Assembly: GCA_021651055.1 (NCBI GenBank)
Contig: JAJHOH010000001.1
Coordinates: 310,001-374,000 of the forward strand
Length of the DNA: 64,000 nucleotides
Direction: 5' to 3'
Source of the DNA: Candidatus Manganitrophus morganii
GTDB taxonomy: Bacteria > Nitrospirota > Nitrospiria > SBBL01 > Manganitrophaceae
Shown here: positions 18,803 to 28,148 of the stretch, piece by piece
Numbering within the stretch: the stretch's first letter is position 1
Layout of the letters: every line of letters starts with the position of its first letter
Program-made: the position numbers and the translations under genes
The notes under the pieces: generated by a model
Databases searched by the model: none
Seen by the model: the letters and a program-made list of their open reading frames with translations, nothing else
Told to the model about the DNA's origin: nothing

Positions 18803-20131
18803 TCATCGGCCGGAAGAGTTAAAATCTTTAACATTCCTGTAAATAGTGATTTGGCCGATGATCGGATCGATCCGATGAAAGTTCTGTATTTTCTCTAAGT
18901 GCGCCGCCTGGAGCCGGCTCTGCGCGGGGAGCAATAGAATCCCACCTACCGTTTTCAGATCCCGCGCCAGGGTCATCCCCTCTTTTAACTCTTCAAGCGA
19001 TACTTTAACTTCATCCGACGAAATCGTCTCCTGGACCTTTTCGATAATTTCGCCAACAGCATGAACCACGACCGGATCAAAACGTTTCCCCCGCTCTTTC
19101 TCCAAGGCTTTCAGCGCTTCCGAAACGGAGGCGCGTCCGATCGCCACCGGAGGATTCAATAGGAGATCGAAAGTGTCGGACACCGCCACAATTTGCGACG
19201 GCAGGGGAATCATCTCCCCTTTCAAGCGGTCCGGGAATCCACTGCCGTCGTAATGTTCATGATGAGACCGGATGATCTGTCCGACCGGCTCCAAACGCTT
19301 AATCCGCTTGAGCGTCGCCTGTCCCAGAAGGGGATGCTTTTGCCAGAGCGCTTGCTCGACGGCATCCATTTCTTCTATTTTCTTTTTCGCGAGCGAATCG
19401 GGATAACCGAGGATTCCGCTGTCCATCAGCAGCGCCGCCGCCTCGCAGGTCCGTTGCTCCTCTTCCGGAAGGGCAAGATGCGCGGCAATTTCCTTGGACA
19501 AAATGGCCGCCCGTCGCGCATGTCCGACCAGCGCCGGGTTTTTCATCTCCATCAACCCCATAAACAGCTCGAGCATGTCCTGAAAGCCGGCTTCCAATTC
19601 CAGATTCTTCATCTCTAACGCTTTGGTCCGCTCCCGGACCTTCGATTCAAGGCTCCGGTTGATGTCGTAGAGCTCTTTGTTCTGCTCCTTGACCAATTCG
19701 TTCAGATTCCGGTTGGATTGGACCAGATCATAGTGACGGAGCGCCTCTCGGACCGTCAGGCGCAAGTCATCGTCGTTCCACGGCTTAGAGATATACCGGT
19801 AGATCTGACTCTGGTTGATCGCTTCGACCGCCGCCTTCATATCGGTATACCCAGTCAGCATGATTCGCATGATATCCGGGTTTCTCTCACGGACCTTTGC
19901 GAGAAACTCCGTTCCTTCCATCTCCGGCATTCGATGGTCGGAGACGATCAACGATACCGGTTTGGACGCGATGAGGCTCAATCCCTCTTTTGCGCTGACG
20001 GCGGTGAGAATTTCGTACGGCTCTTTTCGAAAGATCCGACGAAGCGCATGGAGAATATTCTCCTCGTCATCGACAAATAGAAGAAGGTGCTTTGCCCCCC
20101 CTCCAGACCCCTCTTCGCTTGGCTGGTTCAT
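18803..20131 (-). CDS. Response regulator with degenerate HD-GYP domain
   Basis: 442 residues from the ATG at 20131, preceded by GGGAAAGG. Receiver domain 1-135 (FVDDEE, Asp65 in VSDHRMP, ISKPW), a coiled-coil linker (LESKVRERTKALEMKNLELE), then an HD-GYP-like domain. Where active c-di-GMP phosphodiesterases have LLHDIGK, this has LLMDSGI, so the HD metal-binding histidine and the lysine are gone. The GYP loop reads HHEHYDGSGFP. Enzyme activity is therefore doubtful; it may act as a binding or scaffold domain. The start lies just past the preceding kinase gene's stop, suggesting it is the partner regulator of that kinase. Confidence 0.82.
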   Translation of the reverse strand: MNQPSEEGSGGGAKHLLLFVDDEENILHALRRIFRKEPYEILTAVSAKEGLSLIASKPVSLIVSDHRMPEMEGTEFLAKVRERNPDIMRIMLTGYTDMKAAVEAINQSQIYRYISKPWNDDDLRLTVREALRHYDLVQSNRNLNELVKEQNKELYDINRSLESKVRERTKALEMKNLELEAGFQDMLELFMGLMEMKNPALVGHARRAAILSKEIAAHLALPEEEQRTCEAAALLMDSGILGYPDSLAKKKIEEMDAVEQALWQKHPLLGQATLKRIKRLEPVGQIIRSHHEHYDGSGFPDRLKGEMIPLPSQIVAVSDTFDLLLNPPVAIGRASVSEALKALEKERGKRFDPVVVHAVGEIIEKVQETISSDEVKVSLEELKEGMTLARDLKTVGGILLLPAQSRLQAAHLEKIQNFHRIDPIIGQITIYRNVKDFNSSGR

Positions 20132-20159
20132 ACCGACCTTTCCCGCTGGTTCATCAGAT

Positions 20160-23100
20160 TCATCCCGATGCTCCGGCCGATTCATCGATCGGCAGGAGAA
20201 GACGGAATTTGGTTCCCTTGCCGACGGTGCTCTCGACCTCGATCTTTCCGTTGTGCTTCTGAACGATCCGATAGGACACCGACAGACCCAGCCCGGTCCC
20301 CTTTCCCACCGGCTTGGTGGTGAAGAAAGGATCGAAGATCTTCTTGACATGTTCTTCCGAAATCCCGCAGCCGGTATCCTCGATCTCTACGACGATCCAA
20401 TCCCCTTCGACACGGCTGCGGATCCAGATCTTTCCCCGCTCGCTGATCGCATGCGTAGCGTTCACCAACAGGTTCATGAAAACCTGATTGATCTGCTGCG
20501 GATAGCAGAGAATCTCCGGAATCTCCCCCAGCTCTTTGATCACCTCGGCTTTGTACTTCAGCTCGTTCCAGACGATGTTCAGGGTGCTCTCGATCCCCTG
20601 GTTGAGGTTCATCCTCATCCGCTCCGCCCGGTCGACATGCGAGAACTCCTTCAGATCCTGTACGATCCGCCGGACCCGCTCCATCCCGTCGAGGGACTGC
20701 GCCACCAGCTGGGAGAGGTCTTCGAGGAGAAAGCCGACATTCACCTGCTTCGAAAGGGACCGAACCCGGCGCTTTTCCCCTTCAATCGCATCGGATTCTC
20801 CCCCCTCCACCGCGGTGAGGAGCGACTCGTAGCCGCCGACCAACTGCAGAAGGTCGGTCATGTACTCCTCCAGCGTCCTCAGATTGCTGCTGACGAAGCC
20901 GATCGGATTGTTGATCTCGTGCGCCACCCCCGCCGCCATCTGGCCGAGCGAAGCCATCTTCTCCGACTGGAGGAGGTAGGCTTGGGTTTCTTTCAGATCT
21001 TCATAGGCCCGCTGGAGGGCCTCTTCGGCCTGTTTGCGCTCGGTGATGTCTTCCGCAATTCCGGCGACGCGATACACCGCTCCCGCCGCGTTGCGAATCG
21101 GGAAGGCGCGGTCCCGTATCCACCGGATCGATCCGTCGGGACGGATGATCCGATATTGCAAATCGTATTCGCCGGTCGTCTGTTTCGGAAACGCCGCGAT
21201 CACTCGCGCCCGGTCTTCGGGATGAATCGTGTCGAGCCACGCGCGCGGCTCTTCATAAAGTTTCTTGGGAGAAATTCCCCAGATCTCCTGATAGGCGGGA
21301 CTGACGTAGATCATTTCGTTCTTGTCGGTCGAGGTCATCCAGAAAACCTCGCGGATGCTCTCGGCCACCTGCCGGAAACGCTCCTCGCTCTGCCGCAGCT
21401 TCTCTTCGGCGCGCCGCCGCTCGGTAATGTCCATCATCGCCCCGATCATTCGGACCGGCGCGCCGGCTTCATCGCGAACGATATAACCCCGGTCGAGGAC
21501 CGTTGCATAGGTTCCGTCGCCGCGCCGGAAGCGGTACTCGCCCGACCAGAACTGGCCGCCGCGGTCGATCGCTTCATGAACGTCCGAGAGGATTCGCCGC
21601 TTGTCGTCGGGATGAATTCGGTCCGTCCAAGATTCGGCCCCCGGCTGAATCTCTTCGAGGCGCAAACCGAGGAGGGGGCCGAAATTCTCGCTCCACCAAA
21701 GGGCATTCGTGGTCAGATCCCAATCCCAGATGACGTCGTTGGTGGCGCGGGTGGCAAGCTGGAACCGCTCTTTGCTTTCTCGAAGCGCATCCTCCGCCCG
21801 TTTTCGCTCGGTGATGTCCTCCGAGATGCCGAGCAGATAAAGCGGTCTCCCCTCCTTGTCGTAGAGCGGTATCTTCCGGGTATGCAGAATCCGCGTCCCC
21901 CGGTGCCGGGTCTGGATCGGCTCCTCCGGAATATCCAGGAGTTTCCCCTCGCCGAACACCTGCCGGTCTTTGGAAGTGAAGAAATCGGCCTGCGCTTCCG
22001 GGAAGAGGTCATAATCGTTTTTTCCGATCAGTTCTTCTCGGGGATAGCCGAGCAGCGCTTCCCCCGCCTTGTTGAACCGCACGAACCGAAGCTCCCGGAC
22101 CTCCTTGACGAAAAGCATGTTCGGAATGTTCTCGATGATCGAGTTGAGGAACGCCTCCGCGTTTCGCAACTCTTCTTCCGCTTGTTTCCGCTCCGTCACG
22201 TCTCGGAAGATCGCCCGGGTGATGACCGTCTTTCCATTTTCAATCCGAGGGTTGATGTTTCCCTCCACGGCAATCGGCCGGCCGCTTTTCGTCACGAAAA
22301 CCATCTGCGCACTTCGGAGCGATTCCCCTTTCTTGATCCGCTCGAAAAGCGCTTCGCAATGGGTCTGGTTGTCGGGATGAAAGAGATCCGATAAGGTGAG
22401 ATGGGGGAGATCTTCCTGTTCATAGCCGAGCGCTTCAAGCCAAGTCCGGTTTACAAATTGAAAACGGCCGTCCGGGGTCACGCTCTGAATCAGGTCATTC
22501 GCGTTTTCCAGGAAATCGAGCATCAGATCTCTGCTCTCATGAACGGCCTGTTCCGCCTTTTGCCGCTCGGTAATGTCTTCAACGACAAGAAGAAGTCTCG
22601 CCCTGTCTCCCTCGGTGTATCGGACACCCCGCATCGTGATCATCTGAAGCCGCCGGTCGCCCTTGAGATCATTAATATCGACGATCGTCTGGCATTGATG
22701 AACACCCCCTCCCAACACCTGCGTCGCCCATTCCGCCAGATCGGAAGTCGGCAACACCTCGAAAAGAGACCTTCCACGAAACTCTTTCTCGGGATCTCCC
22801 ATCATCTCTCGGAACGCCAGGTTCGCTGAAATGATTTGTAGGTCCCCGGAAAGCAGGAGCATTCCGAGCGGCACACTGGAGATGACGTTTTGGAGGTGAT
22901 CCTTGGCGGCGCGGATCGCTTGCTGGTCGGCGTGCCGGTAGGCGTCGATCGCCAATCCCATATCGAAGAAAACGACCTTCAACAGGGCGCGATACATCTC
23001 GATGAATTTCGGGGCATTTTCTCCGGAAGCTTGCCAGGCCTTCGGCAGAAGCTCCGAAAGATACTGCGCGTAGGTGCCGAAGTACCACTTCGGGGCCAAG

Positions 23101-23447
23101 CCGATGCGTTGGTGGGTCAGCCCGATTCGAAGACGATCTTGAACGTAAGCGTCGCCGTAATCGCCTGCGGTGAGTCGGTCGAAGTACGAGGCCAATGCCT
23201 GCTTGAGGCGCATAAATGTATCGGCATCAGGAAGGAGCGCGCGTGTCTCATCGAAAGAGAGGAGGTGGTCGTAGAAGGCATCCGCCAGGACCTGCTTTCC
23301 CCCTTGCTGTTCGTGAAACTCCTTCAGCAACGCCAAATCGCGATCTCCCAGCTTTAAGTAATCCCTTCGTCGATCCGCTTCCGCGCCATCGACTCCGATT
23401 TCTCTTACGATCGCCGCAATCGCTTTTTCGATACGCCGTTGATCCAT
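20160..23447 (-). CDS. Globin-coupled multi-PAS sensor histidine kinase
   Basis: 1095 residues. Residues 1 to about 180 form a globin-coupled-sensor (protoglobin-like) domain with [16 protein letters not shown]; His112 is the expected proximal heme ligand. Five PAS modules follow, each joined by an ITERKQAEE-type linker. Then come the phospho-accepting dimerisation domain ([20 protein letters not shown]) and the ATPase domain ([17 protein letters not shown]). No membrane segment is seen, so it should sense oxygen or another gas in the cytoplasm. GGAGCGGA precedes the ATG. 427 bp of its ATPase-coding DNA are identical to the next kinase upstream. Confidence 0.9.
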   Translation of the reverse strand: MDQRRIEKAIAAIVREIGVDGAEADRRRDYLKLGDRDLALLKEFHEQQGGKQVLADAFYDHLLSFDETRALLPDADTFMRLKQALASYFDRLTAGDYGDAYVQDRLRIGLTHQRIGLAPKWYFGTYAQYLSELLPKAWQASGENAPKFIEMYRALLKVVFFDMGLAIDAYRHADQQAIRAAKDHLQNVISSVPLGMLLLSGDLQIISANLAFREMMGDPEKEFRGRSLFEVLPTSDLAEWATQVLGGGVHQCQTIVDINDLKGDRRLQMITMRGVRYTEGDRARLLLVVEDITERQKAEQAVHESRDLMLDFLENANDLIQSVTPDGRFQFVNRTWLEALGYEQEDLPHLTLSDLFHPDNQTHCEALFERIKKGESLRSAQMVFVTKSGRPIAVEGNINPRIENGKTVITRAIFRDVTERKQAEEELRNAEAFLNSIIENIPNMLFVKEVRELRFVRFNKAGEALLGYPREELIGKNDYDLFPEAQADFFTSKDRQVFGEGKLLDIPEEPIQTRHRGTRILHTRKIPLYDKEGRPLYLLGISEDITERKRAEDALRESKERFQLATRATNDVIWDWDLTTNALWWSENFGPLLGLRLEEIQPGAESWTDRIHPDDKRRILSDVHEAIDRGGQFWSGEYRFRRGDGTYATVLDRGYIVRDEAGAPVRMIGAMMDITERRRAEEKLRQSEERFRQVAESIREVFWMTSTDKNEMIYVSPAYQEIWGISPKKLYEEPRAWLDTIHPEDRARVIAAFPKQTTGEYDLQYRIIRPDGSIRWIRDRAFPIRNAAGAVYRVAGIAEDITERKQAEEALQRAYEDLKETQAYLLQSEKMASLGQMAAGVAHEINNPIGFVSSNLRTLEEYMTDLLQLVGGYESLLTAVEGGESDAIEGEKRRVRSLSKQVNVGFLLEDLSQLVAQSLDGMERVRRIVQDLKEFSHVDRAERMRMNLNQGIESTLNIVWNELKYKAEVIKELGEIPEILCYPQQINQVFMNLLVNATHAISERGKIWIRSRVEGDWIVVEIEDTGCGISEEHVKKIFDPFFTTKPVGKGTGLGLSVSYRIVQKHNGKIEVESTVGKGTKFRLLLPIDESAGASG
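20188..20614. repeat. Long direct repeat, copy in globin-coupled kinase
   Basis: 427 bp reading as identical to 23502-23928 (constant 3314-bp offset), covering the kinase ATPase domain. Beyond 20614 the sequences diverge sharply while still encoding similar protein. Confidence 0.9.
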
Positions 23448-23488
23448 TCCGTTCCGCTCCGAGGATTCTCTTTATTTCCTCTTCCGTC

Positions 23489-25108
23489 TCAAGCCGCTGT
23501 CATCGGCAGGAGAAGACGGAATTTGGTTCCCTTGCCGACGGTGCTCTCGACCTCGATCTTTCCGTTGTGCTTCTGAACGATCCGATAGGACACCGACAGA
23601 CCCAGCCCGGTCCCCTTTCCCACCGGCTTGGTGGTGAAGAAAGGATCGAAGATCTTCTTGACATGTTCTTCCGAAATCCCGCAGCCGGTATCCTCGATCT
23701 CTACGACGATCCAATCCCCTTCGACACGGCTGCGGATCCAGATCTTTCCCCGCTCGCTGATCGCATGCGTAGCGTTCACCAACAGGTTCATGAAAACCTG
23801 ATTGATCTGCTGCGGATAGCAGAGAATCTCCGGAATCTCCCCCAGCTCTTTGATCACCTCGGCTTTGTACTTCAGCTCGTTCCAGACGATGTTCAGGGTG
23901 CTCTCGATCCCCTGGTTGAGGTTCATCCGCATCCGCTCTCCCTGGTCGACGTGCGAGAACTCTTTCAGATCCTTGACGATTTGACGAATCCGTTCCATCC
24001 CGTCGAGGGACTGCGCCACCAGCCGGCAGAGGTCTTCGAGGAGAAATCCGACATTCACCTCTTTCTCGAGTGATCGAACCCGCTTCCGCTCGACTTCAAC
24101 AGCGTCACCCTCTCCCAGTTCCACCACGGCGAGGAGCGACCCATAACCTGAAATCAATTGGATCAATTCGGCCATATACTCCTCGAGCGTCCTCAGATTG
24201 CTGCTGACGAATCCGACCGGATTGTTGATCTCGTGCGCCACCCCCGCCGCCAGTTGACCGAGCGACGCCATCTTCTCGGACTGAAGCAGATGGGCTTGGG
24301 CGGCATGTAACTCTTCTTCCGCCCGTTTGCGCCTGGTAATATCACGGGAATTGATAATGCCGATCACGGCACCGGAATGGTCTCGGTGGCCCCTTCCCAT
24401 CGATTCGAGCAAGCGCCACGACCCGTCCCGGTGCCGAAACCGGAACTCAACCAAAAAAGCCTTCTCAAGCTCCTGGGAACCCTTTCTGACGGCCTCCATC
24501 AGAGGGGGGATGTCGTCCGGATGAACGCACTGAAAAATGTTCTGTCCGACCAACGCTCCCTGCCGATACCCCAGCACCCGCTCCACGGAGGGGCTGTCGT
24601 AAAGAATCCCCCCCATCACATCGATCACCGTGATAATGTCCGACGAATGCTCGATCAGCGACTGGAAGTAGTCCTCATTTTGCCGCAGCGCCGCCTCGGC
24701 CCACCTCCGTTCCCGCCGTTCGGCCGCTTCACGCAGTTCCCGATCGACGGCGGGAATCAACCGCTTGAGATTCCCTTTCATGACATAGTCGTTCGCCCCG
24801 TTCCGCATCGACTCCACCGCGGTGTCCTCGCCGATCGTTCCGGAGACGAAAATGAACGGGATATCCAGCCCCCTCTTCCTCAGCAAATTCAAGGCGGCCA
24901 CCCCGTTGAAGTGAGGCATGGAGTAATCGCTGAAGGCAATGTCCCAGCTCTGCCGATCCAACGCCGCCGTCATCGCCTCCGGTGTCTCTACACGTTCATA
25001 GGTCGGATCATAGTTGCCCCGGCGCAACGCGTCGATCAACAACTCGGCGTCTTCCGCCGAATCTTCAATCACCAATACTTGCAGCGGCTTCGTCACATCC
25101 GTTCCCAC
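23489..25108 (-). CDS. Receiver-PAS-histidine kinase hybrid
   Basis: 539 residues, GTG start after GGAAGGT. N-terminal receiver domain (IEDSAEDAE, Asp61 in FSDYSMP, MKGN in place of the usual KP), a PAS domain (around 155-265), a dimerisation domain ([20 protein letters not shown]) and an ATPase domain whose DNA matches the downstream kinase. A receiver at the front suggests it is controlled by another kinase. Located between fliA and the globin-coupled kinase on the same strand, so it may link environmental sensing to flagellar or chemotaxis output; the partner is not known. Confidence 0.87.
   Translation of the reverse strand: MGTDVTKPLQVLVIEDSAEDAELLIDALRRGNYDPTYERVETPEAMTAALDRQSWDIAFSDYSMPHFNGVAALNLLRKRGLDIPFIFVSGTIGEDTAVESMRNGANDYVMKGNLKRLIPAVDRELREAAERRERRWAEAALRQNEDYFQSLIEHSSDIITVIDVMGGILYDSPSVERVLGYRQGALVGQNIFQCVHPDDIPPLMEAVRKGSQELEKAFLVEFRFRHRDGSWRLLESMGRGHRDHSGAVIGIINSRDITRRKRAEEELHAAQAHLLQSEKMASLGQLAAGVAHEINNPVGFVSSNLRTLEEYMAELIQLISGYGSLLAVVELGEGDAVEVERKRVRSLEKEVNVGFLLEDLCRLVAQSLDGMERIRQIVKDLKEFSHVDQGERMRMNLNQGIESTLNIVWNELKYKAEVIKELGEIPEILCYPQQINQVFMNLLVNATHAISERGKIWIRSRVEGDWIVVEIEDTGCGISEEHVKKIFDPFFTTKPVGKGTGLGLSVSYRIVQKHNGKIEVESTVGKGTKFRLLLPMTAA
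23502..23928. repeat. Long direct repeat, copy in receiver-PAS kinase
   Basis: Partner of 20188-20614, 427 bp with no difference seen by eye. It lies at the 3' end of the coding sequence. Confidence 0.9.
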
Positions 25109-25146
25109 GTTTTACCTTCCAAATGCCAAAAACGCCTGTTTCACCC

Positions 25147-25905
25147 TTATTCCTTTCTTTCAGCCAACGCCCCTTTCAACCGGCCGATCGCCTGTGCGTG
25201 GAGCTGACAGACCCTCGATTCGGTCACCTTTAAAACCTGTCCGATCTCTTTCATCGTCAACTCGTCGAAGTAGTAAAGCGAAATCACCTGCCGCTCTTTC
25301 TGTGGAAGGTGATCGATCGCCTGGACCAGCCGATCTCGAAGCCCTTGCGCAAGCAAGGAGAGAAGCGGATTTTCCGCGTTGAGGTCTGCCAGCGACTCGA
25401 TAAACCGGCGCTCATCTCCCTCTTCCAACCCGACATTTTCCAGATGGAGCAGGCTGATCCCCTTCGCCTGAAAAAGAAAGGCGTCGAACTGAGCGGCGTC
25501 CATCTCGAGAGCCGCCGCAATCTCTTCTTCGGAGGGGACGCGTCCCAGGTCCTTCGACAGCTTCTCGAGGGTCCGCTGAAACAGCGTGACCTTTTCCCGG
25601 ACCGACCGCGGCATCCAATCGAGCGATCGAATTTCGTCCAACATGGCGCCGCGGATTCGAAATTCCGCATAGGTTCGAAACCGGGCCTCCCGCGACGGAT
25701 CATACTTGCCGATAGCGTCCATCAGCCCGATCACCCCCGCGTGAATTAAATCCTCCACATCCAACGAAGGAGGGAGGCGAAACGCCAGCCGTTGCGCCAG
25801 GTATCGAATGATCGGCGCAAATTCCGAAATCAGCTTTTCGGCGGACGCCGCGTCGATGGGGGGGACGGGCTTGCGTCGGGTGGCCGACTCTTTATCCGGG
25901 GCCAT
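25147..25905 (-). CDS. fliA: Flagellar sigma factor FliA (sigma-28)
   Basis: 252 residues with sigma-70-family regions 2 (DLIHAGVIGLMDAIGKYDP, RIRGAMLDEIRSLDWMPRSV), 3 and 4 (LPQKERQVISLYYFDELTMKEIGQVLKVTESRVCQLHAQA), the FliA/WhiG pattern. It directs RNA polymerase to late flagellar and chemotaxis genes. Last gene of the fliL-flhG run, 16 bp after flhG. I did not find a convincing sigma-28 promoter inside the window, so its targets (such as flagellin) are probably elsewhere. Confidence 0.95.
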   Translation of the reverse strand: MAPDKESATRRKPVPPIDAASAEKLISEFAPIIRYLAQRLAFRLPPSLDVEDLIHAGVIGLMDAIGKYDPSREARFRTYAEFRIRGAMLDEIRSLDWMPRSVREKVTLFQRTLEKLSKDLGRVPSEEEIAAALEMDAAQFDAFLFQAKGISLLHLENVGLEEGDERRFIESLADLNAENPLLSLLAQGLRDRLVQAIDHLPQKERQVISLYYFDELTMKEIGQVLKVTESRVCQLHAQAIGRLKGALAERKE

Positions 25906-25921
25906 TTGGCATCCCTCTGTC

Positions 25922-26821
25922 CTAGTCCTTCATCCCCCCGCCGGATGGGGCCCGCGGGCGCTCCGTGTTCTGGAACAAAAACGACTTCCAGAGAAATTGA
26001 ACGTTCCCCTTCGGAATCGGGCTGACCGGACGCTGAAGGATCTCCCGGGCCAGTTCGGCGAATCGAAGACTTGACCGGGCGCTCGGATAACGTTCCACGA
26101 CCGTCTTCTGCTCGCAGACCGCCATCCGCAGATAATCATCGTAAGGAATGGCGCCGACATAGTCGACGGCAACCCCCAGAAACTGATCGGCGACTCTGCT
26201 GAGTTTTTTGAAGATCTCTTTTCCCTCTTGCGCTCCCCGAACCATGTTCACCAGGAGATTGAATCGTTTTTCATGATGCTGCCGGGACAACACCTTCATC
26301 ACCGCGTAGGCGTCGGTGATCGACGTCGGCTCTGGGGTCGCCACCACCACAATCTCCTGCGCGACGGTGTTGAAGTAAATCACGTTGGATGAAATGCCCG
26401 CCGCGGTATCAATCAGAAAGATGTCGACTTCTTCTTCGAGCCGGTCGAGCTCGGAGAGGAGGATCAGCTTCTGCTCCGCGGTCAATTGGGTCATTTCCTC
26501 CGTTCCCGAGCTGGTCGGAAGGATCCGGATCCCCGCCGGACCCTGAACCATGATCTCCGAGATCGACTTCTCTCCCAGAAGAACATGCTCCAACGTGTAG
26601 GGCGGGACAATGCCGAACAGGACATCGACATTTCCCAAGGCCAGATCGGCATCCAAGATCAGAACCCGTTGCCCCAGTTGGGAGAAAGCCACGGCGAGGT
26701 TCGCGACGACGTTCGTCTTTCCGACCCCCCCCTTCCCGCTCGTGACGGCGATGACCCTCGGCTGCCGGGGCGCCCCGGAAGAACCCTCCGCCCATTTCCT
26801 TAACGTCCTTGCTTGATCCAT
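25922..26821 (-). CDS. flhG: Flagellar number regulator FlhG (FleN/YlxH), MinD-like ATPase
   Basis: 299 residues. The deviant Walker A motif SGKGGVGKT (28-36) and MinD/ParA features (LILDADLALGNVDVLFG, IDTAAGISSN) identify it. It limits flagellar number and, in polar flagellates, restrains FleQ/FlrA. Gene order flhF-flhG-fliA is the classical arrangement. A 73-bp gap to flhF contains a palindromic element. Confidence 0.94.
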   Translation of the reverse strand: MDQARTLRKWAEGSSGAPRQPRVIAVTSGKGGVGKTNVVANLAVAFSQLGQRVLILDADLALGNVDVLFGIVPPYTLEHVLLGEKSISEIMVQGPAGIRILPTSSGTEEMTQLTAEQKLILLSELDRLEEEVDIFLIDTAAGISSNVIYFNTVAQEIVVVATPEPTSITDAYAVMKVLSRQHHEKRFNLLVNMVRGAQEGKEIFKKLSRVADQFLGVAVDYVGAIPYDDYLRMAVCEQKTVVERYPSARSSLRFAELAREILQRPVSPIPKGNVQFLWKSFLFQNTERPRAPSGGGMKD

Positions 26822-26837
26822 TTTGTTGTCCTTTTCC

Positions 26838-26892
26838 GTAGGGGGCGCTCCGATGTGACCGCCCTGGGGCGGCCACGCAGGTCTCCCCCTAC
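26838..26892. repeat. Intergenic palindromic element 1 (GTAGGGGG...CCCCCTAC)
   Basis: 55 bp bounded by a perfect 8-bp inverted repeat GTAGGGGG/CCCCCTAC, with an inner GC-rich hairpin (ACCGCCC/GGGCGG). It fills most of the flhF-flhG gap. Similar ends occur at 30278-30323 and 32534-32615. Confidence 0.7.
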
Positions 26893-26894
26893 AA

Positions 26895-28148
26895 TCAATT
26901 CAATACCAGATCGGCGATCCGTTTGGGGGTTGCAACCTCGATATCCTCCGGAACCCGTTGTCCCATGGTTAAATACGAAAGCGGCTTTCCTTTTCTTCTC
27001 ATCGCGGTTAAAAGGGATCCGTAGTTTCGGGTTTCATCCGTTTTGGTAAAGAGAAAATAGCTGATCGGAACGGCGGAGAAACGATCGATGATCTCTTCCA
27101 GATCGCGCTCCCGGGTGTTGGAGGAGAGGACTAGATGGGTCTCGACCGGCGCCTCGATCCGGGAGAGGACCGCCAGCGATTCCAGCTGCGAAGCGTTCAG
27201 ATGGCTTCGCCCGGCGGTGTCGATGAGGATCAGTTCTCCCTCCTGACGGCGGGCCACCGCCTCTTTGAGCCGGTCTTCCGAAACCACGACCGGCGCCCCG
27301 ATGATTTTTGCATAGATCTTCAGCTGCTCCACCGCGCCGATGCGATACGTATCGAGTGTCGCTAAGGTCACCTTCCCTTTCTTTCGAAAATGATGGGCCG
27401 CCAACTTTGCGACGGTGGTGGTCTTTCCGACGCCGGTCGGCCCGATCAATGCGACCACCTTCCCTCCTTGCTTCGGCCGCTCCATCGCCACCGCCGCCTG
27501 AGCCATCCCCTTGATCATCTCCTTGAGATAGTTCTCGACAAAATCTTCTTTCCAAAGATCCTCCGGCCCGAGTTTCCGCTTCATGACTTGGAGCAGGTCG
27601 GACGCGATTGTTTGATCGACCCCGTTTAAGACCAACCGCCGGTAAATGGCCGTCAGGGTCGGATGAAGATCGTTCGATTGCGGATGGCCGAGTGCGGTGT
27701 GCGGAATGGGAAAATGGGATCGGCTTTTCATCGCCGATAGTTCTTCTCTCATCCCTAGGTTCGATTTCCGAAGGGCCTCAATCGACTCTTTGACCGCGCG
27801 AAGCTCTTCCAAGACCGATCCGATGGCCGGATCGGCCCCCCCTGTCCGGCCGGCTTCTTCCAAGAGATCACCGAATCCCTTCGATTCGCCCGTGGAAACG
27901 TCCCTGCGGGACCTCTCTCCCCTGACCGGATCGGACCGCTCTTCCGTCTCCCTCCGCTCCCGCTGTTGCTGCATCGGGCTCGGCGGATCGACGGCGGCGG
28001 TCACCTCGATCATCGGACGGCCGAGGAGCCCGAAGTCCCCCTTCCGAATTTCGCGCGTCGACAAAATAACGGCGTCCGGTCCCATCTCCTTCTTGATCGC
28101 TTGGAGCGCCTCCGCAATTTCGAACACCTCATACTTTTTAATCTGCAT
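26895..28148 (-). CDS. flhF: Flagellar placement GTPase FlhF
   Basis: 417 residues. Opening MQIKKYEVFEIAEAL..., typical of FlhF; a charged linker; then the SRP-type NG domain with P-loop GPTGVGKTTT (236-245), TLDTYRIGAVEQLKIYA and LILIDTAGRS. FlhF marks the pole where a flagellum is built. It overlaps the 3' end of flhA by 11 bp, indicating coupled translation. Confidence 0.95.
   Translation of the reverse strand: MQIKKYEVFEIAEALQAIKKEMGPDAVILSTREIRKGDFGLLGRPMIEVTAAVDPPSPMQQQRERRETEERSDPVRGERSRRDVSTGESKGFGDLLEEAGRTGGADPAIGSVLEELRAVKESIEALRKSNLGMREELSAMKSRSHFPIPHTALGHPQSNDLHPTLTAIYRRLVLNGVDQTIASDLLQVMKRKLGPEDLWKEDFVENYLKEMIKGMAQAAVAMERPKQGGKVVALIGPTGVGKTTTVAKLAAHHFRKKGKVTLATLDTYRIGAVEQLKIYAKIIGAPVVVSEDRLKEAVARRQEGELILIDTAGRSHLNASQLESLAVLSRIEAPVETHLVLSSNTRERDLEEIIDRFSAVPISYFLFTKTDETRNYGSLLTAMRRKGKPLSYLTMGQRVPEDIEVATPKRIADLVLN

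Noticed and set aside
19815-22394. 859-codon open frame on the plus strand
   Set aside because: It is the antisense shadow of the PAS kinase and response regulator genes; its sequence is arginine/proline-rich with no domain, whereas the minus-strand frames carry clear PAS, kinase and receiver motifs.
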